The notes below the pieces were generated by a model. It had not been told where the DNA came from and searched no databases. It worked only from the letters and a program-made list of their open reading frames with translations. This document shows positions 37,349 to 45,963 of a stretch of DNA of 64,000 nt, piece after piece. Location of the stretch: positions 62,001-126,000 of the forward strand of contig NZ_NCSM01000011.1 in assembly GCF_002224125.1 (NCBI RefSeq). Reading direction: 5' to 3'. Source of the stretch: Streptomyces sp. NBS 14/10. Its GTDB lineage: Bacteria > Actinomycetota > Actinomycetes > Streptomycetales > Streptomycetaceae. The position numbers and the translations under genes were made by a program. Each line of letters begins with the position of its first letter. Position 1 is the first letter of the stretch.

Positions 37349-39127
37349 TTGCTGCCTGAGGCATCACCATGCGCTCCGAACAGCGTCGCTCTCGATCGGC
37401 GGGACACGGCCGTCGCGCAGGCGGAAGCCGACGCGGCCAGAGTGACATTCCTCCGGGAGACGATCAGCCGTATCGGCACCACCCTGGACCTCGGCCACAC
37501 GGCCCGCGTACTGGTCACCTCGGCCGTACCGCGGTTCGCCGACTTCGCCTCCGTCCATCTGCACGACCACGTAACCGCTCACGACGACGCCTCCGTTCCG
37601 CAGCAGCCGCTGGGCTCCGTCGTGATGCACCGCGTGGCGAGCGCGCACACCGACGACCCCGGCGCGGAAGAACTCCACGCGGAGCGGACCTTCGTCTACC
37701 AGGCCGACACGGCCATGGCCCGGTTTCTCGCGCTCGTCGAACCCATCCTCATCCCCCGGGTCGACCAGGACACCCTGCGCCAGCTGCCCCAGGAGCTCGA
37801 CAGCCCGGCCGCCCGGTCGGTGCTCTCCGGCTCGTCCGTCATGCTGGTGCCGCTGACTGTACGGGGCCTGGTCCTCGGCTTCATGGTGTTCGGGCGGAAA
37901 CCGGAGCGGCTCGCCTTCAGCCCGGTGGATCTGGCCGCCTGCCAGGAGATGGCCGAGCAGGCGGCCCTGTCTCTGGACAACGCCCGCCTCTACAGCCATG
38001 AGGCCAGAACGTCCGCCGTGCTGCAGCGCAGCCTTCTGCCCACGCGGCCACCCCGTCTGCCCAGCGTGGAGATCGCCTACCGCTACCACCCGTGCAGCCG
38101 CACCACACAGGTCGGTGGCGACTGGCTGGACGTGATCCCGCTGCCCCGCCACCGGGTCGGCCTCGTCATCGGTGATGTGGCGGGCCATGGACTGCACGCC
38201 GCCGTGGCGATGGGCCAACTGCGCACCGCCGTGCGGACCCTCGCCACCATGGACCTTCCGCCCGCACAACTGTTGGCCCACCTCGATCAGCTGGCGCAAC
38301 ACCTCGGCCACGTCCCCCTGACCACCTGTCTGTACGCCATCTACGACCCCATCGCGGGCCGAGCCGCCTTCGCCAGCGCCGGCCATCTGCCGCCGGTTCT
38401 GCTGCGTCCCGACGGCACGGACGAACTTCTCGAGATCCCCGTCGGCGCGCCGATCGGTGTGGGGAGCACCGCCTTCGACACGCTGGACGTGTCCATCGAC
38501 TCCGGCAGCCTTCTCGTCCTCTACACCGACGGCCTGGTGGAGGCGCGCGGACACGACATCGAGGAAGGGCTCCTCGCCGTGCGCTGCGGCCTCACCGCGA
38601 CCCACCCGTCGCTGGACGAGGCGTGCGAGTCCCTGCTCCGGCAGCAGCACCCCATCGGCGACCACGACGACATCGCCGTCCTCATGGCCCGCCTCCACAG
38701 CATCCCCGACGACAAGGTGGCCACCTGGCGCTTTTCGCCGCAGCCCCAACAGGTGAGCGTCGCCCGGCGCCGGGTGCGCGACACCCTCACCGCATGGGGC
38801 CTGGGCCCGCTCTGTGACACCACCGAACTCCTCGCCGGCGAACTACTCACCAACGCCATCCGCCACACCAGCCATCCGGTCGGCCTGCGGCTGGTCCACA
38901 CCGACACACTCCTGTGTGAAGTCACCGGCGACCAGCAGATCACGCCCCTGCTCCCGCACACCCCCGGCACCCAGGCGTCCCACTGCGCCATCACCCTGCT
39001 CCAGAAGCTCGCCACGCGATGGGGCTGCTCCGACACCGCCACCGGCAGAACCGTCTGGTTCGAAAGCAACCTGCCCGCCCCGGCGTCAGACGGCATCAGG
39101 CTCGGGCGGAAGGGGCGGGTTCGATGA
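37349..39127 (+). CDS. SpoIIE/PP2C-type phosphatase with GAF sensor and C-terminal HATPase domain
   Basis: A 592-residue signalling protein. Residues about 35-215 form a GAF domain. Residues about 225-430 form a PP2C/SpoIIE phosphatase (PSVEIAYRYHPCSRTTQVGGDWLDVIPLP, LVIGDVAGHGLHAAVAMGQLRTAVRTLA, LVLYTDGLVEARG, HDDIAVLMARL, with metal-binding Asp residues). The C-terminal part is an anti-sigma-type HATPase (TTELLAGELLTNAIRHTSHPVGLRLV). Such proteins switch partner anti-sigma antagonists by dephosphorylation and phosphorylation. TTG 37349 has AAGGGGG at a good distance; no ATG or GTG fits. The 3' end overlaps the convergent dehydrogenase gene by 32 bases. Confidence 0.88.
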   Translation: MLPEASPCAPNSVALDRRDTAVAQAEADAARVTFLRETISRIGTTLDLGHTARVLVTSAVPRFADFASVHLHDHVTAHDDASVPQQPLGSVVMHRVASAHTDDPGAEELHAERTFVYQADTAMARFLALVEPILIPRVDQDTLRQLPQELDSPAARSVLSGSSVMLVPLTVRGLVLGFMVFGRKPERLAFSPVDLAACQEMAEQAALSLDNARLYSHEARTSAVLQRSLLPTRPPRLPSVEIAYRYHPCSRTTQVGGDWLDVIPLPRHRVGLVIGDVAGHGLHAAVAMGQLRTAVRTLATMDLPPAQLLAHLDQLAQHLGHVPLTTCLYAIYDPIAGRAAFASAGHLPPVLLRPDGTDELLEIPVGAPIGVGSTAFDTLDVSIDSGSLLVLYTDGLVEARGHDIEEGLLAVRCGLTATHPSLDEACESLLRQQHPIGDHDDIAVLMARLHSIPDDKVATWRFSPQPQQVSVARRRVRDTLTAWGLGPLCDTTELLAGELLTNAIRHTSHPVGLRLVHTDTLLCEVTGDQQITPLLPHTPGTQASHCAITLLQKLATRWGCSDTATGRTVWFESNLPAPASDGIRLGRKGRVR

Positions 39128-40082
39128 CGGCCTTGACGAACCCATCGGGCCTACGGACCGCGTCCCGGAACGCGGCGGGGATCTCGTGCAGCGGGTAGCG
39201 ATGTGTCAGGAGGTCCGAGGGATCCAGTTGGCCCGAGTCGACCAGCGCGATCGCGGTGCGCATGCCGCCCAGGATCGTGGGGAGATCGCGGAAGTGGGCA
39301 TTGGCGATCCGGAACGCCCGCTCGTTCCAGTGCGCGAGGTCGACCGTCCGGGGCTCCCCTTGGTGGTACCCGACGATCGCGATCGTGCCACTGGTGCGGG
39401 TGACCTGGCCCGCGAGGGCGAGGGCGTCCTGGGCACCGGTGGCCTCGTACGTCACGTCCGCGCCACCGGCCTCGGTGTCCGCCGCGACGGCAGCGGCGAG
39501 CGATTCGGTGCGCAGGTCCACCACCCGTGTCGCGCCCTGCTCGGCGCAGCGGGCCAGGGCGGTGGGACGGCGGCCCGCCACGATGACCGATCGCGCGCCC
39601 TTGAGGACCGAGAGACGTTGGATGAGCAGGGCCATGAAGCCGGTTCCGATGATCACTACATCGGCCCCCAGCCTCGGAGCGGCGAGTTCGACGGCGTTGA
39701 CGCAGCACGACAGCGGCTCCGCCACGGCCGGAAAGACGCGGCCGGGGCGGACGGGTATGGCGTGACGCGTCTCGGTGACCATGAATTCGGTGAATCCGCC
39801 GCCGGGCACCCACGCCACCACGTGATCGCCGACGCTCAGCGGACCTCCCTCGTCGCCCGGCGCGATCTCCTCGACCACCCCGGCGACTTCATGACCTATC
39901 TCGACCGGATAGCGGCCTGATCTGCCGAGCCACTGATCGGCCTCCGACGCACACAGACCGCACTGGGTGACCCGGATCAGGGCCTGGCCGGTACGGACCG
40001 GCTCAAGCCGCCTGCGAATGAGTTCGACCCGGCCGGGACCGGTCAACAGGGCCTGGGTGGTTGAGAGGGTCGACGCCTTCAC
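39096..40082 (-). CDS. Zinc-type medium-chain alcohol/polyol dehydrogenase (last gene of sugar operon)
   Basis: A 328-residue MDR dehydrogenase. The catalytic zinc ligands are in QCGLCASEADQW and IGHEVAGVVEE, and the NAD(P) motif reads VVIIGTGFMALLIQRLSVLKGARSVIVAGRRPTAL. The four-Cys structural zinc lobe between SVGDHVVAW and FTEFMV is absent, as in some sugar and inositol dehydrogenases. GTG 40082 overlaps the MFS stop (GTGA), so it is coupled to the upstream four genes. It probably oxidises or reduces a sugar-derived alcohol or ketone. The 3' end runs 32 bases into the convergent phosphatase gene. Confidence 0.88.
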   Translation of the reverse strand: MKASTLSTTQALLTGPGRVELIRRRLEPVRTGQALIRVTQCGLCASEADQWLGRSGRYPVEIGHEVAGVVEEIAPGDEGGPLSVGDHVVAWVPGGGFTEFMVTETRHAIPVRPGRVFPAVAEPLSCCVNAVELAAPRLGADVVIIGTGFMALLIQRLSVLKGARSVIVAGRRPTALARCAEQGATRVVDLRTESLAAAVAADTEAGGADVTYEATGAQDALALAGQVTRTSGTIAIVGYHQGEPRTVDLAHWNERAFRIANAHFRDLPTILGGMRTAIALVDSGQLDPSDLLTHRYPLHEIPAAFRDAVRRPDGFVKAVIEPAPSARA

Positions 40083-41299
40083 GGGACGACCTGCCGCTCC
40101 TGTGCGCGTACGGGTGCCACCGCGCAGGTCACCGGGGCCAGCCCGGCGATGATCGCCGCCGCGACCGCCAGCAGACCGAGGGCGGTCGGCAGCCCGACCA
40201 GGGTCGACAGACCGCCGATGATCGGGGAGACCAGCAGCCAGCCGAGGTTTCCGGCGAAGCCGACATGGCCCATCACCCGGGCCGAGTCGGGCAGCGCCCC
40301 CGCGGCGGTGAACGCGCCGGGGAAGACCGCACTGATCCCGGCACCCGCGACGACGAGCGCCGCCAAGGTGACCCCGGGCTGTCCGAGCAGCAGGGCGGCG
40401 GTCAGCGCGGCCGCACAGCACAAGGTGCCGATCCGGATGAGGCGTACCCACCCGAGGCGATCGACCAGCCAGTCGTTGAACAGCCGGGTGACGACCGACC
40501 CCGCCGAGAAGGCCGCGTACCCGGCCGCGGCCATCGCCGCGTCCGCGCCCACATGGCGCAGATACACACCGCTCCACGACGCGGGGGCGTCCTCCACCAG
40601 AGCGGCGAGGAAGGTCATCAGCGCGAGCAGCGGCACGGTCAGCCGCCCCTTCGGACCGTGGCCCGCCGCTTCCGCCGGTCCGTCCACCGATCCGTCCGCC
40701 GCCGTGGCCTGGTCGCTCGGCGGTGTCCGCGTCGCATGTTCCACGTCCGGCTGGAGTCCGCAGGCCGCCACCGCCGACACGACGGCGAGCAGGACGGCCA
40801 TGGACACGAACTGCGCCGTCAGCGGCATGTTGAGGGACGCCGTGGCGACTCCGGCCAGGCCGCCCGCGACGGCGCCGATGCTGCGGATGGCGTGCATGGA
40901 GTTGAGCACCGCGCGTCCGTACCGCTGCTGCACGGAGACCGCCTGGGCGTTCATCGCCACCGACGTACATCCGTCGGCGGCGCCGAGCAGCAGCAGCACG
41001 GCCATCAGCGACCACGCGGAATGCGCGGTCGGGACGAGGCCGAGCGGCAGGCACAGCACCACGGGGGCCAGCGCGCTCACCGTACGGCTGCCAAGGCGCC
41101 GTACCAGCAGCCCGCCCGCCTGGCTGCCGGCCAGCGCGCCGAGCCCCGGGCCCGCCAGCACCAGGCCCAACACACCTGCGGACAGGGTGAGTTCATCCTG
41201 TACGGCAGGGACTCGGGCGGCCCAGGAGGCGAAGATCGCACCATGGACGAAGAAGATCGCCGACACCGCTGTCCGTGCCCGCCGCAGCGGCGTCGGCAT
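40079..41299 (-). CDS. MFS exporter, YbjJ-like
   Basis: A 406-residue, 12-helix major facilitator. The start RARTAVSAIFFVHGAIFASWAARVPAVQDELTLSAGVLGLVLAGPGLGALAGSQAGG resembles the YbjJ-type MFS proteins, followed by LLLLGAADGCTSVAMNAQAV. A polar central loop (residues about 195-225) separates the two halves. I chose ATG 41299, seven to eight bases after GAGGGAGG; GTG 41320, which overlaps the GMC gene's end, is possible. Inside this operon it most likely exports the sugar product. Confidence 0.88.
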   Translation of the reverse strand: MPTPLRRARTAVSAIFFVHGAIFASWAARVPAVQDELTLSAGVLGLVLAGPGLGALAGSQAGGLLVRRLGSRTVSALAPVVLCLPLGLVPTAHSAWSLMAVLLLLGAADGCTSVAMNAQAVSVQQRYGRAVLNSMHAIRSIGAVAGGLAGVATASLNMPLTAQFVSMAVLLAVVSAVAACGLQPDVEHATRTPPSDQATAADGSVDGPAEAAGHGPKGRLTVPLLALMTFLAALVEDAPASWSGVYLRHVGADAAMAAAGYAAFSAGSVVTRLFNDWLVDRLGWVRLIRIGTLCCAAALTAALLLGQPGVTLAALVVAGAGISAVFPGAFTAAGALPDSARVMGHVGFAGNLGWLLVSPIIGGLSTLVGLPTALGLLAVAAAIIAGLAPVTCAVAPVRAQERQVVP

Positions 41300-41312
41300 G
41301 CGGCCGCCTCCC

Positions 41313-43061
41313 TCACGCACCGGACCGCTCCGTTTCCCGCCTCGGCTCCGGCACCGCCCGCCCTCGGGGGACGGTGTGCCGCAGATGATCGGCGAGGCGG
41401 AGCGTCAGCGCGACTCCCGGCAGCACCGGGCCGGCCGAGTCGAGTGCGGGGAAGACCGCCGGGCCAGCGGCATACAGGTTCTGTGTGGCGTGGATCCGTC
41501 CGTCGGCGTCGGTGTGCGCATCGCGGGGGTCGTCGCCCATGCGCAGGGTGCCCATCTCATGGTGGCCGCAGCCCAGGGGTTCTCGCCGCTCCGCCGGTTC
41601 CAGCAGGGCCGCCGACCGACCGGCGGCGACGGATACGAACCGCCCCGAGCGCAACACCTCGACGGGGCCGTCACCGACCAGGGTTCGCACTGCGGCGTCG
41701 GCCGAGCGATCCATGGCATCCCAGGTCCGCCGATCCGCCGGCCCGGGCGACAGCCGTACATACGCGAGGCGGGCGCCGTACCGATCCCGCTCGTCGAGCA
41801 GACTCACCTCGCCGGTGCCGTCCGCTGCCATCTCCCCCACACTGGCGAGGGTGACGACGAGATGCCGCGGCGGGATACGGAGCATCCGATCCAACGCCTC
41901 CACGTCGTATCTGGGCGTTTCAGTGTAGAGCCGCCGGGCGGCCTCCTCGGGTAACGACCCGACTCCGTACGCGGTGATCTGGTGGTGGAAGCGCGTATCG
42001 GGCCCCGACGGACGCCGACACGCGCCACGCGTATGCAACGCGGCGGCGCCCCATTCCCGCCCGGGTCCCGGGTGGGGGTCGAAGGGGAAGGGGATGCGCA
42101 CCGTGAGGTTGGAGCGCAGATGGGTGGTCAGGTGGTGCGCGCGGTGGGCGGTGTGCGGCAGGCCGTCGGCGCCGAGTACGAGCCGGGCGTTCTCTATGGT
42201 GCCCACCGCGAGGATGACCCGGGCGTGATCGGGCACCCGCAACCTCCCGCGGCTGGTGTCGATCGCCGTGATCCTGCCGCCACTCGCCTGGAGCCCGATG
42301 ACATGGCAGTCGGTGAGCAGTTCCAGGTCGCCGGTGCCGTCGCCGAGCCGTTCGGTCAGCAGCGGCGCAGCACTGAAGCGCACCAGCCGCGGCGATCCCC
42401 CGATCCCGTCCTCGACGGCGTCGATCGCCAAGGGCATGTTCAGCCGTGACACACAGCTGTACTGGTGGCTGCTGCCGAGGTCAGGTGCGTACGGCGGATC
42501 GGGGAGTTCGTTCGGCCGGAGCAGTCCCGGCAGATGGTTCCCGGCCAGCGCACCGAGCAGCCGCCCCCGCAGTCGGCGGTTGAGCTCGCCGTCGAAGTGC
42601 GGTGCGGTGCGCGGCAGGCCCAGCAGGTTCGCCGCGGCGGGCAGATAACGGTCGCTGAGTTCGGCCCTCACGCGGGCCGGCCAGTGGTCCCGGATGCCGT
42701 CCTGGTCGAGCACCGGCCATACGCAGTAGGCGCCCCAGAACAAGGACCGTCCGCCGACCCCGTAGGCAAGGCCGTGGTACGGCAGAGGGGAACGCCACGG
42801 CACTCGCCAGCGGCCGTTCCCCGTGGGCGGGGCATCGGCCACCGCTTCGGGCAGGGACGGCGGAGGCACGGTCTCCGTGGCCAACGGGGCGTTCTGCACA
42901 TGCTCGGTCCGCTCCAGCCGGCCGGACTCCAGCAGCAGCGTGGGCACGCTGCCTCCACCCCGGCCGAGCTGCCAGGCGAGAACCGAGCCGAATGTGCCCG
43001 CCCCGATGATGATGACTTCTGGTTCCTGACGTGGTGTCAGCCAGGCGCCGGGCGCGCTCAC
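41313..43061 (-). CDS. GMC-family FAD sugar oxidoreductase
   Basis: A 582-residue flavoenzyme. The FAD motif is EVIIIGAGTFGSVLAWQLGRGG, with GGRSLFWGAYCVW and the C-terminal active-site pair in GCGHHEMGTLRMGDDP. NLYAAGPAVFPALDSAGPVLPGVALTLRLADHL closes the FAD site. This architecture fits pyranose, gluconate or polyol oxidoreductases that make keto-sugars. GTG 43061 overlaps the upstream glycosyltransferase stop (GTGA). Codon 370 is TTA (complement of 41952-41954), the rare leucine codon read by the bldA tRNA, so output of the pathway may be tied to development. Confidence 0.85.
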   Translation of the reverse strand: MSAPGAWLTPRQEPEVIIIGAGTFGSVLAWQLGRGGGSVPTLLLESGRLERTEHVQNAPLATETVPPPSLPEAVADAPPTGNGRWRVPWRSPLPYHGLAYGVGGRSLFWGAYCVWPVLDQDGIRDHWPARVRAELSDRYLPAAANLLGLPRTAPHFDGELNRRLRGRLLGALAGNHLPGLLRPNELPDPPYAPDLGSSHQYSCVSRLNMPLAIDAVEDGIGGSPRLVRFSAAPLLTERLGDGTGDLELLTDCHVIGLQASGGRITAIDTSRGRLRVPDHARVILAVGTIENARLVLGADGLPHTAHRAHHLTTHLRSNLTVRIPFPFDPHPGPGREWGAAALHTRGACRRPSGPDTRFHHQITAYGVGSLPEEAARRLYTETPRYDVEALDRMLRIPPRHLVVTLASVGEMAADGTGEVSLLDERDRYGARLAYVRLSPGPADRRTWDAMDRSADAAVRTLVGDGPVEVLRSGRFVSVAAGRSAALLEPAERREPLGCGHHEMGTLRMGDDPRDAHTDADGRIHATQNLYAAGPAVFPALDSAGPVLPGVALTLRLADHLRHTVPRGRAVPEPRRETERSGA

Positions 43062-44470
43062 CGCCCCACCGCCGTGGGGGCGCCGCACAGGTCGAGATAG
43101 AGCGAAGCGTGGTCGCGGAACTCGCGTTCCGCGAGATATCGCGGCGCACAGTGGTCATGTGCGGCCCGTCCCAGTCTGTCGCGCAGCGCCTCGTCGCCGA
43201 GCAGCCGCCCGACCTGTCGGCCGAACGCCGCGAGATCGGTGGGGTCGTCCACCAGGAGGCCGGTCACACCGTGGGTCACCTGGGCACGGATGCCTCCGAC
43301 CGCGCTCGCCACCAGCGGGCGCCCCTTCCACATCGCCTCGGCCACCGCCAGCCCGAACCCTTCTTCCAGACTCTTTTGGACGACGACCGTCGCGTACCGC
43401 TGCAATGCGTTGACGATCAGGGCGTTGGCCCGTAGTTCGGCGGTGTCGTCGGCGAGCCCCAGGCCGACGAGATGAACACGTCGGCGTACATCGGCCGGCA
43501 GCGCCGCGCGGTCCCGCAGGACCGCGTCGAACACGGCCATGTTCTCCGGGTCGTCCGCGACATCGGCCGGGTCGGGACCGGCCAGGATCAGATGCGCGCG
43601 GGTGGCGGGATCGATGTGGCGTATGAAGGAGGTCAGGGTGCCCGCCATGTCCTTCAGCGGGTCCCAGCGGGCCAGTTGCAGTACGGTCGGAGCGCCGGGT
43701 GGCACCGGCTCGTCCTGCCACACCGTGACGCGTCGGCCCGCGTATGCCGCGACCTCTTCCCCCAGGGGGGTGGGGCCGGGCGAGCCGAGCAGCCCGGCGG
43801 TTACCAGCAGGCCGCGTACCTCCGCCTCCCCCATGGGCCGGCACTTGTCCGACAGGTCGTCGATGGCCGGTGCGATGATCGCCACCCGCTGCGGGTCGAG
43901 GCCCGGCGGAACGTAGTCCGGCAGGGAGAACACGCAGCGCAGCGGCTCCTTCAGGAAGGGCCTCAGGAAGGTCCAGGCGGCGGTCACCTCAGGGCCCGGG
44001 AACGAGGTGCCGATATGGCTCCGCCAGGCCACCCGCATGCCCGCCCGCCGCAGCGCCGGCGCCATCCCGAGAGTCTGCGGATCATGCAGCAGTACGAGGT
44101 CGCCGGGGGCCATATGGGCAAGCGCCGTGGCGGCGGCCTCCCGTGTCGTGCGCTCGTACGCCGCGAACCCACCCTCGCCCAGCGGCCGTCCATGGCCGGG
44201 GCTGCCATGGAAGAGGTGATGCAACTGTTTGGTGATGCCGAAGAACTCCTCGTCCCCGTTCATGACCAGCCAGCGGGCGCGCATCCCCGCCTCCGCGTGC
44301 CGGGACATCGCGGAGCGCAGCAGCTCGGCGACCCCGCCGCCGACCGCTGTGGTGTTGATGTGCCAGATGGTGCGGCCGTCGAGGGCGTCAAGCGCCGCCC
44401 CGACCGCCCCGTCCTGGGTGGCCCGTGTGTCTCGTGGAGTCGGCACCGCCACGGTGGTGATCTCAGCCAT
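43058..44470 (-). CDS. GT4 glycosyltransferase, trehalose synthase (TreT)-like
   Basis: A 470-residue retaining glycosyltransferase. GRTIWHINTTAVGGGVAELLRSAM and ARWLVMNGDEEFFGITKQLHHLFHG are hallmarks of TreT/trehalose phosphorylase-type GT4 enzymes. The nucleotide-sugar site is SLEEGFGLAVAEAMWKGRPLVASAVGGI (the EX7E motif), with TVLQLARWDPLKDMAGTL and SHIGTSFP. It should join NDP-glucose to glucose or a glucose-like acceptor in an alpha,alpha-1,1 manner. The start overlaps the GH13 gene and the stop overlaps the GMC gene, so all three are co-translated. The real acceptor may be non-glucose. Confidence 0.85.
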   Translation of the reverse strand: MAEITTVAVPTPRDTRATQDGAVGAALDALDGRTIWHINTTAVGGGVAELLRSAMSRHAEAGMRARWLVMNGDEEFFGITKQLHHLFHGSPGHGRPLGEGGFAAYERTTREAAATALAHMAPGDLVLLHDPQTLGMAPALRRAGMRVAWRSHIGTSFPGPEVTAAWTFLRPFLKEPLRCVFSLPDYVPPGLDPQRVAIIAPAIDDLSDKCRPMGEAEVRGLLVTAGLLGSPGPTPLGEEVAAYAGRRVTVWQDEPVPPGAPTVLQLARWDPLKDMAGTLTSFIRHIDPATRAHLILAGPDPADVADDPENMAVFDAVLRDRAALPADVRRRVHLVGLGLADDTAELRANALIVNALQRYATVVVQKSLEEGFGLAVAEAMWKGRPLVASAVGGIRAQVTHGVTGLLVDDPTDLAAFGRQVGRLLGDEALRDRLGRAAHDHCAPRYLAEREFRDHASLYLDLCGAPTAVGR

Positions 44471-45893
44471 CGATACACACCGCCGATCCGGCGAAGTCGA
44501 GGTCCACGGCGACGTCCCCTCGTCGATAGCGCCAGTGGTCGTCCTCCGCGGGCAGTGGTCTGTACGGTCCGGTGAGCCGCTTCTTGAGCGCGATGAGCCT
44601 GCGGGTCTCGTTCAGCACCGAGTCGGGGTCCGCCATCTGATCGGCGACGTTGCGCTCCGTGTCGCCGAGCGGCAGCCAGGGCTCACCGGTGGTGAATCCG
44701 CCCAGGTGTCCCCGTTGCCACGGCATGGGCGTACGGCTGGCGTCGCGCGGCCACGGCGCCGAGTCACGCAGCCGCGCGACCGGGACGACGGTGTCCTCCA
44801 TCCCGATCTCGTCGCCCTGGAACAGCACGCATGCGCCCGGCAGGGTCAGCAGCATCGCCAGGGCGAGGCGGGTCTTACGGTCATCGCCGTCACACCATCT
44901 GGTGGGAAAGCGCGACAGGTCGTGGTTCGAGGCGAGCCATACGGGAGTGTCGCCGGGGCCCAGTGTCTCCAGCCAGGTCTCCGCGCACGAGCGCAGGGCG
45001 TCGGCGTCGAAGTCCGAGAAGAGAAGCTGGAAGTACTGCGGCAGTTGCAGTTCGTCGCCCTTGCCGTAGTAGGCCACCAGATCGGCCGGTTCGGGCACCC
45101 AGGTGGCTCCCATCAGCAGCCGCGGCGGGTCATACCGGTCGGCTACGGCCCGCCATCGCCGTAGGACATCGTGGACTTCAGGCTGATGAGCGCTGTGGAC
45201 CGGCCGCTGCCCGCGGTTGAGGTCCCACATGTGGTCGCCTTTGCACGCGACGGGATTGTCACGCAGCTGACGGTCCTTCAATATCACATAGCAGGCGTCT
45301 ATCCGGAAGCCCGCGACACCCTTGTCGAACCAGTAGGCGAGAATGTCATCAAACTCGGCCCGCACATCGTCGTTCCACCAATTCAGATCGGGCTGCTGCG
45401 GCAGATAGCTGTGCAGGTAGTAGGAGCCTTCGGCCTCGTCGTACGACCACGCGGGGATATGAAGTGAACTGACCCAGTTGTTGGGGCGATCGGCCCAGAC
45501 ATAGTAGGAGCGCCTGGTGCGCGGGGATGTGAACCATGGGTGGTCGATGCTGGTGTGGTTGGGCACCAGGTCGAGCAGCACCCGGATGCCTCGGCTTTCG
45601 GCCTCCGCGATGAGCCGGTCGAAATCCTCCATGGTGCCGAGCGATGGCTCGATGGCCCGATAGTGGGTGACGTCATAACCGTGGTCATGGTTGGAAGAAG
45701 CGGTCACCGGGGTGCACCAGATGGCGTCCACCCCGAGCCAGGAAAGGTAGTCCAGACGAGACACGATGCCGGGAATGTCGCCCACGCCATCGCCGTCGGA
45801 GTCCGCGAATGAGCGTACGTACAGCTGGTAGATCACCGCGTTCTGCCACCATTCCGGATCCCCCAACGTTCGACCTCCCAGGCGGTGTGTCAT
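44463..45893 (-). CDS. GH13 alpha-amylase-family protein lacking the acid/base glutamate
   Basis: A 476-residue GH13 barrel of the trehalose synthase/alpha-glucosidase-like group (EWWQNAVIYQLYVRSFADSDGDGVGDIPGI). Conserved region I is DLVPNHTS, region II is GFRIDACYV with nucleophile Asp199, and region IV is ASNHDLSRF with Asp325. Region III, normally G-E-T/A-W, reads LLMGATWVPEP: the acid/base position is Ala263 (codon GCC, complement of 45105-45107). The C-terminal beta domain is short. It may be a non-hydrolytic carrier or chaperone, or a transferase that uses an activated donor. It is the first gene of the five-gene sugar operon. Ribosome site AGGAG sits very close to the ATG. Confidence 0.85.
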   Translation of the reverse strand: MTHRLGGRTLGDPEWWQNAVIYQLYVRSFADSDGDGVGDIPGIVSRLDYLSWLGVDAIWCTPVTASSNHDHGYDVTHYRAIEPSLGTMEDFDRLIAEAESRGIRVLLDLVPNHTSIDHPWFTSPRTRRSYYVWADRPNNWVSSLHIPAWSYDEAEGSYYLHSYLPQQPDLNWWNDDVRAEFDDILAYWFDKGVAGFRIDACYVILKDRQLRDNPVACKGDHMWDLNRGQRPVHSAHQPEVHDVLRRWRAVADRYDPPRLLMGATWVPEPADLVAYYGKGDELQLPQYFQLLFSDFDADALRSCAETWLETLGPGDTPVWLASNHDLSRFPTRWCDGDDRKTRLALAMLLTLPGACVLFQGDEIGMEDTVVPVARLRDSAPWPRDASRTPMPWQRGHLGGFTTGEPWLPLGDTERNVADQMADPDSVLNETRRLIALKKRLTGPYRPLPAEDDHWRYRRGDVAVDLDFAGSAVCIDG

Positions 45894-45963
45894 GCTCCTG
45901 CCACTTACCGCTTACCCCATGGCACACACCCGCCGAACACCGGTTTCGGCCAGATCTCCGGAG

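Noticed and set aside
37144..37359. A 71-codon frame between the exporter and phosphatase genes
   Set aside because: No ribosome site, no motif and atypical composition.
40083..41054. In-frame N-terminal extension of the zinc dehydrogenase to 41054
   Set aside because: The extension is another frame of the MFS gene. The GTG at 40082 overlaps the MFS stop and gives a normal-length enzyme.
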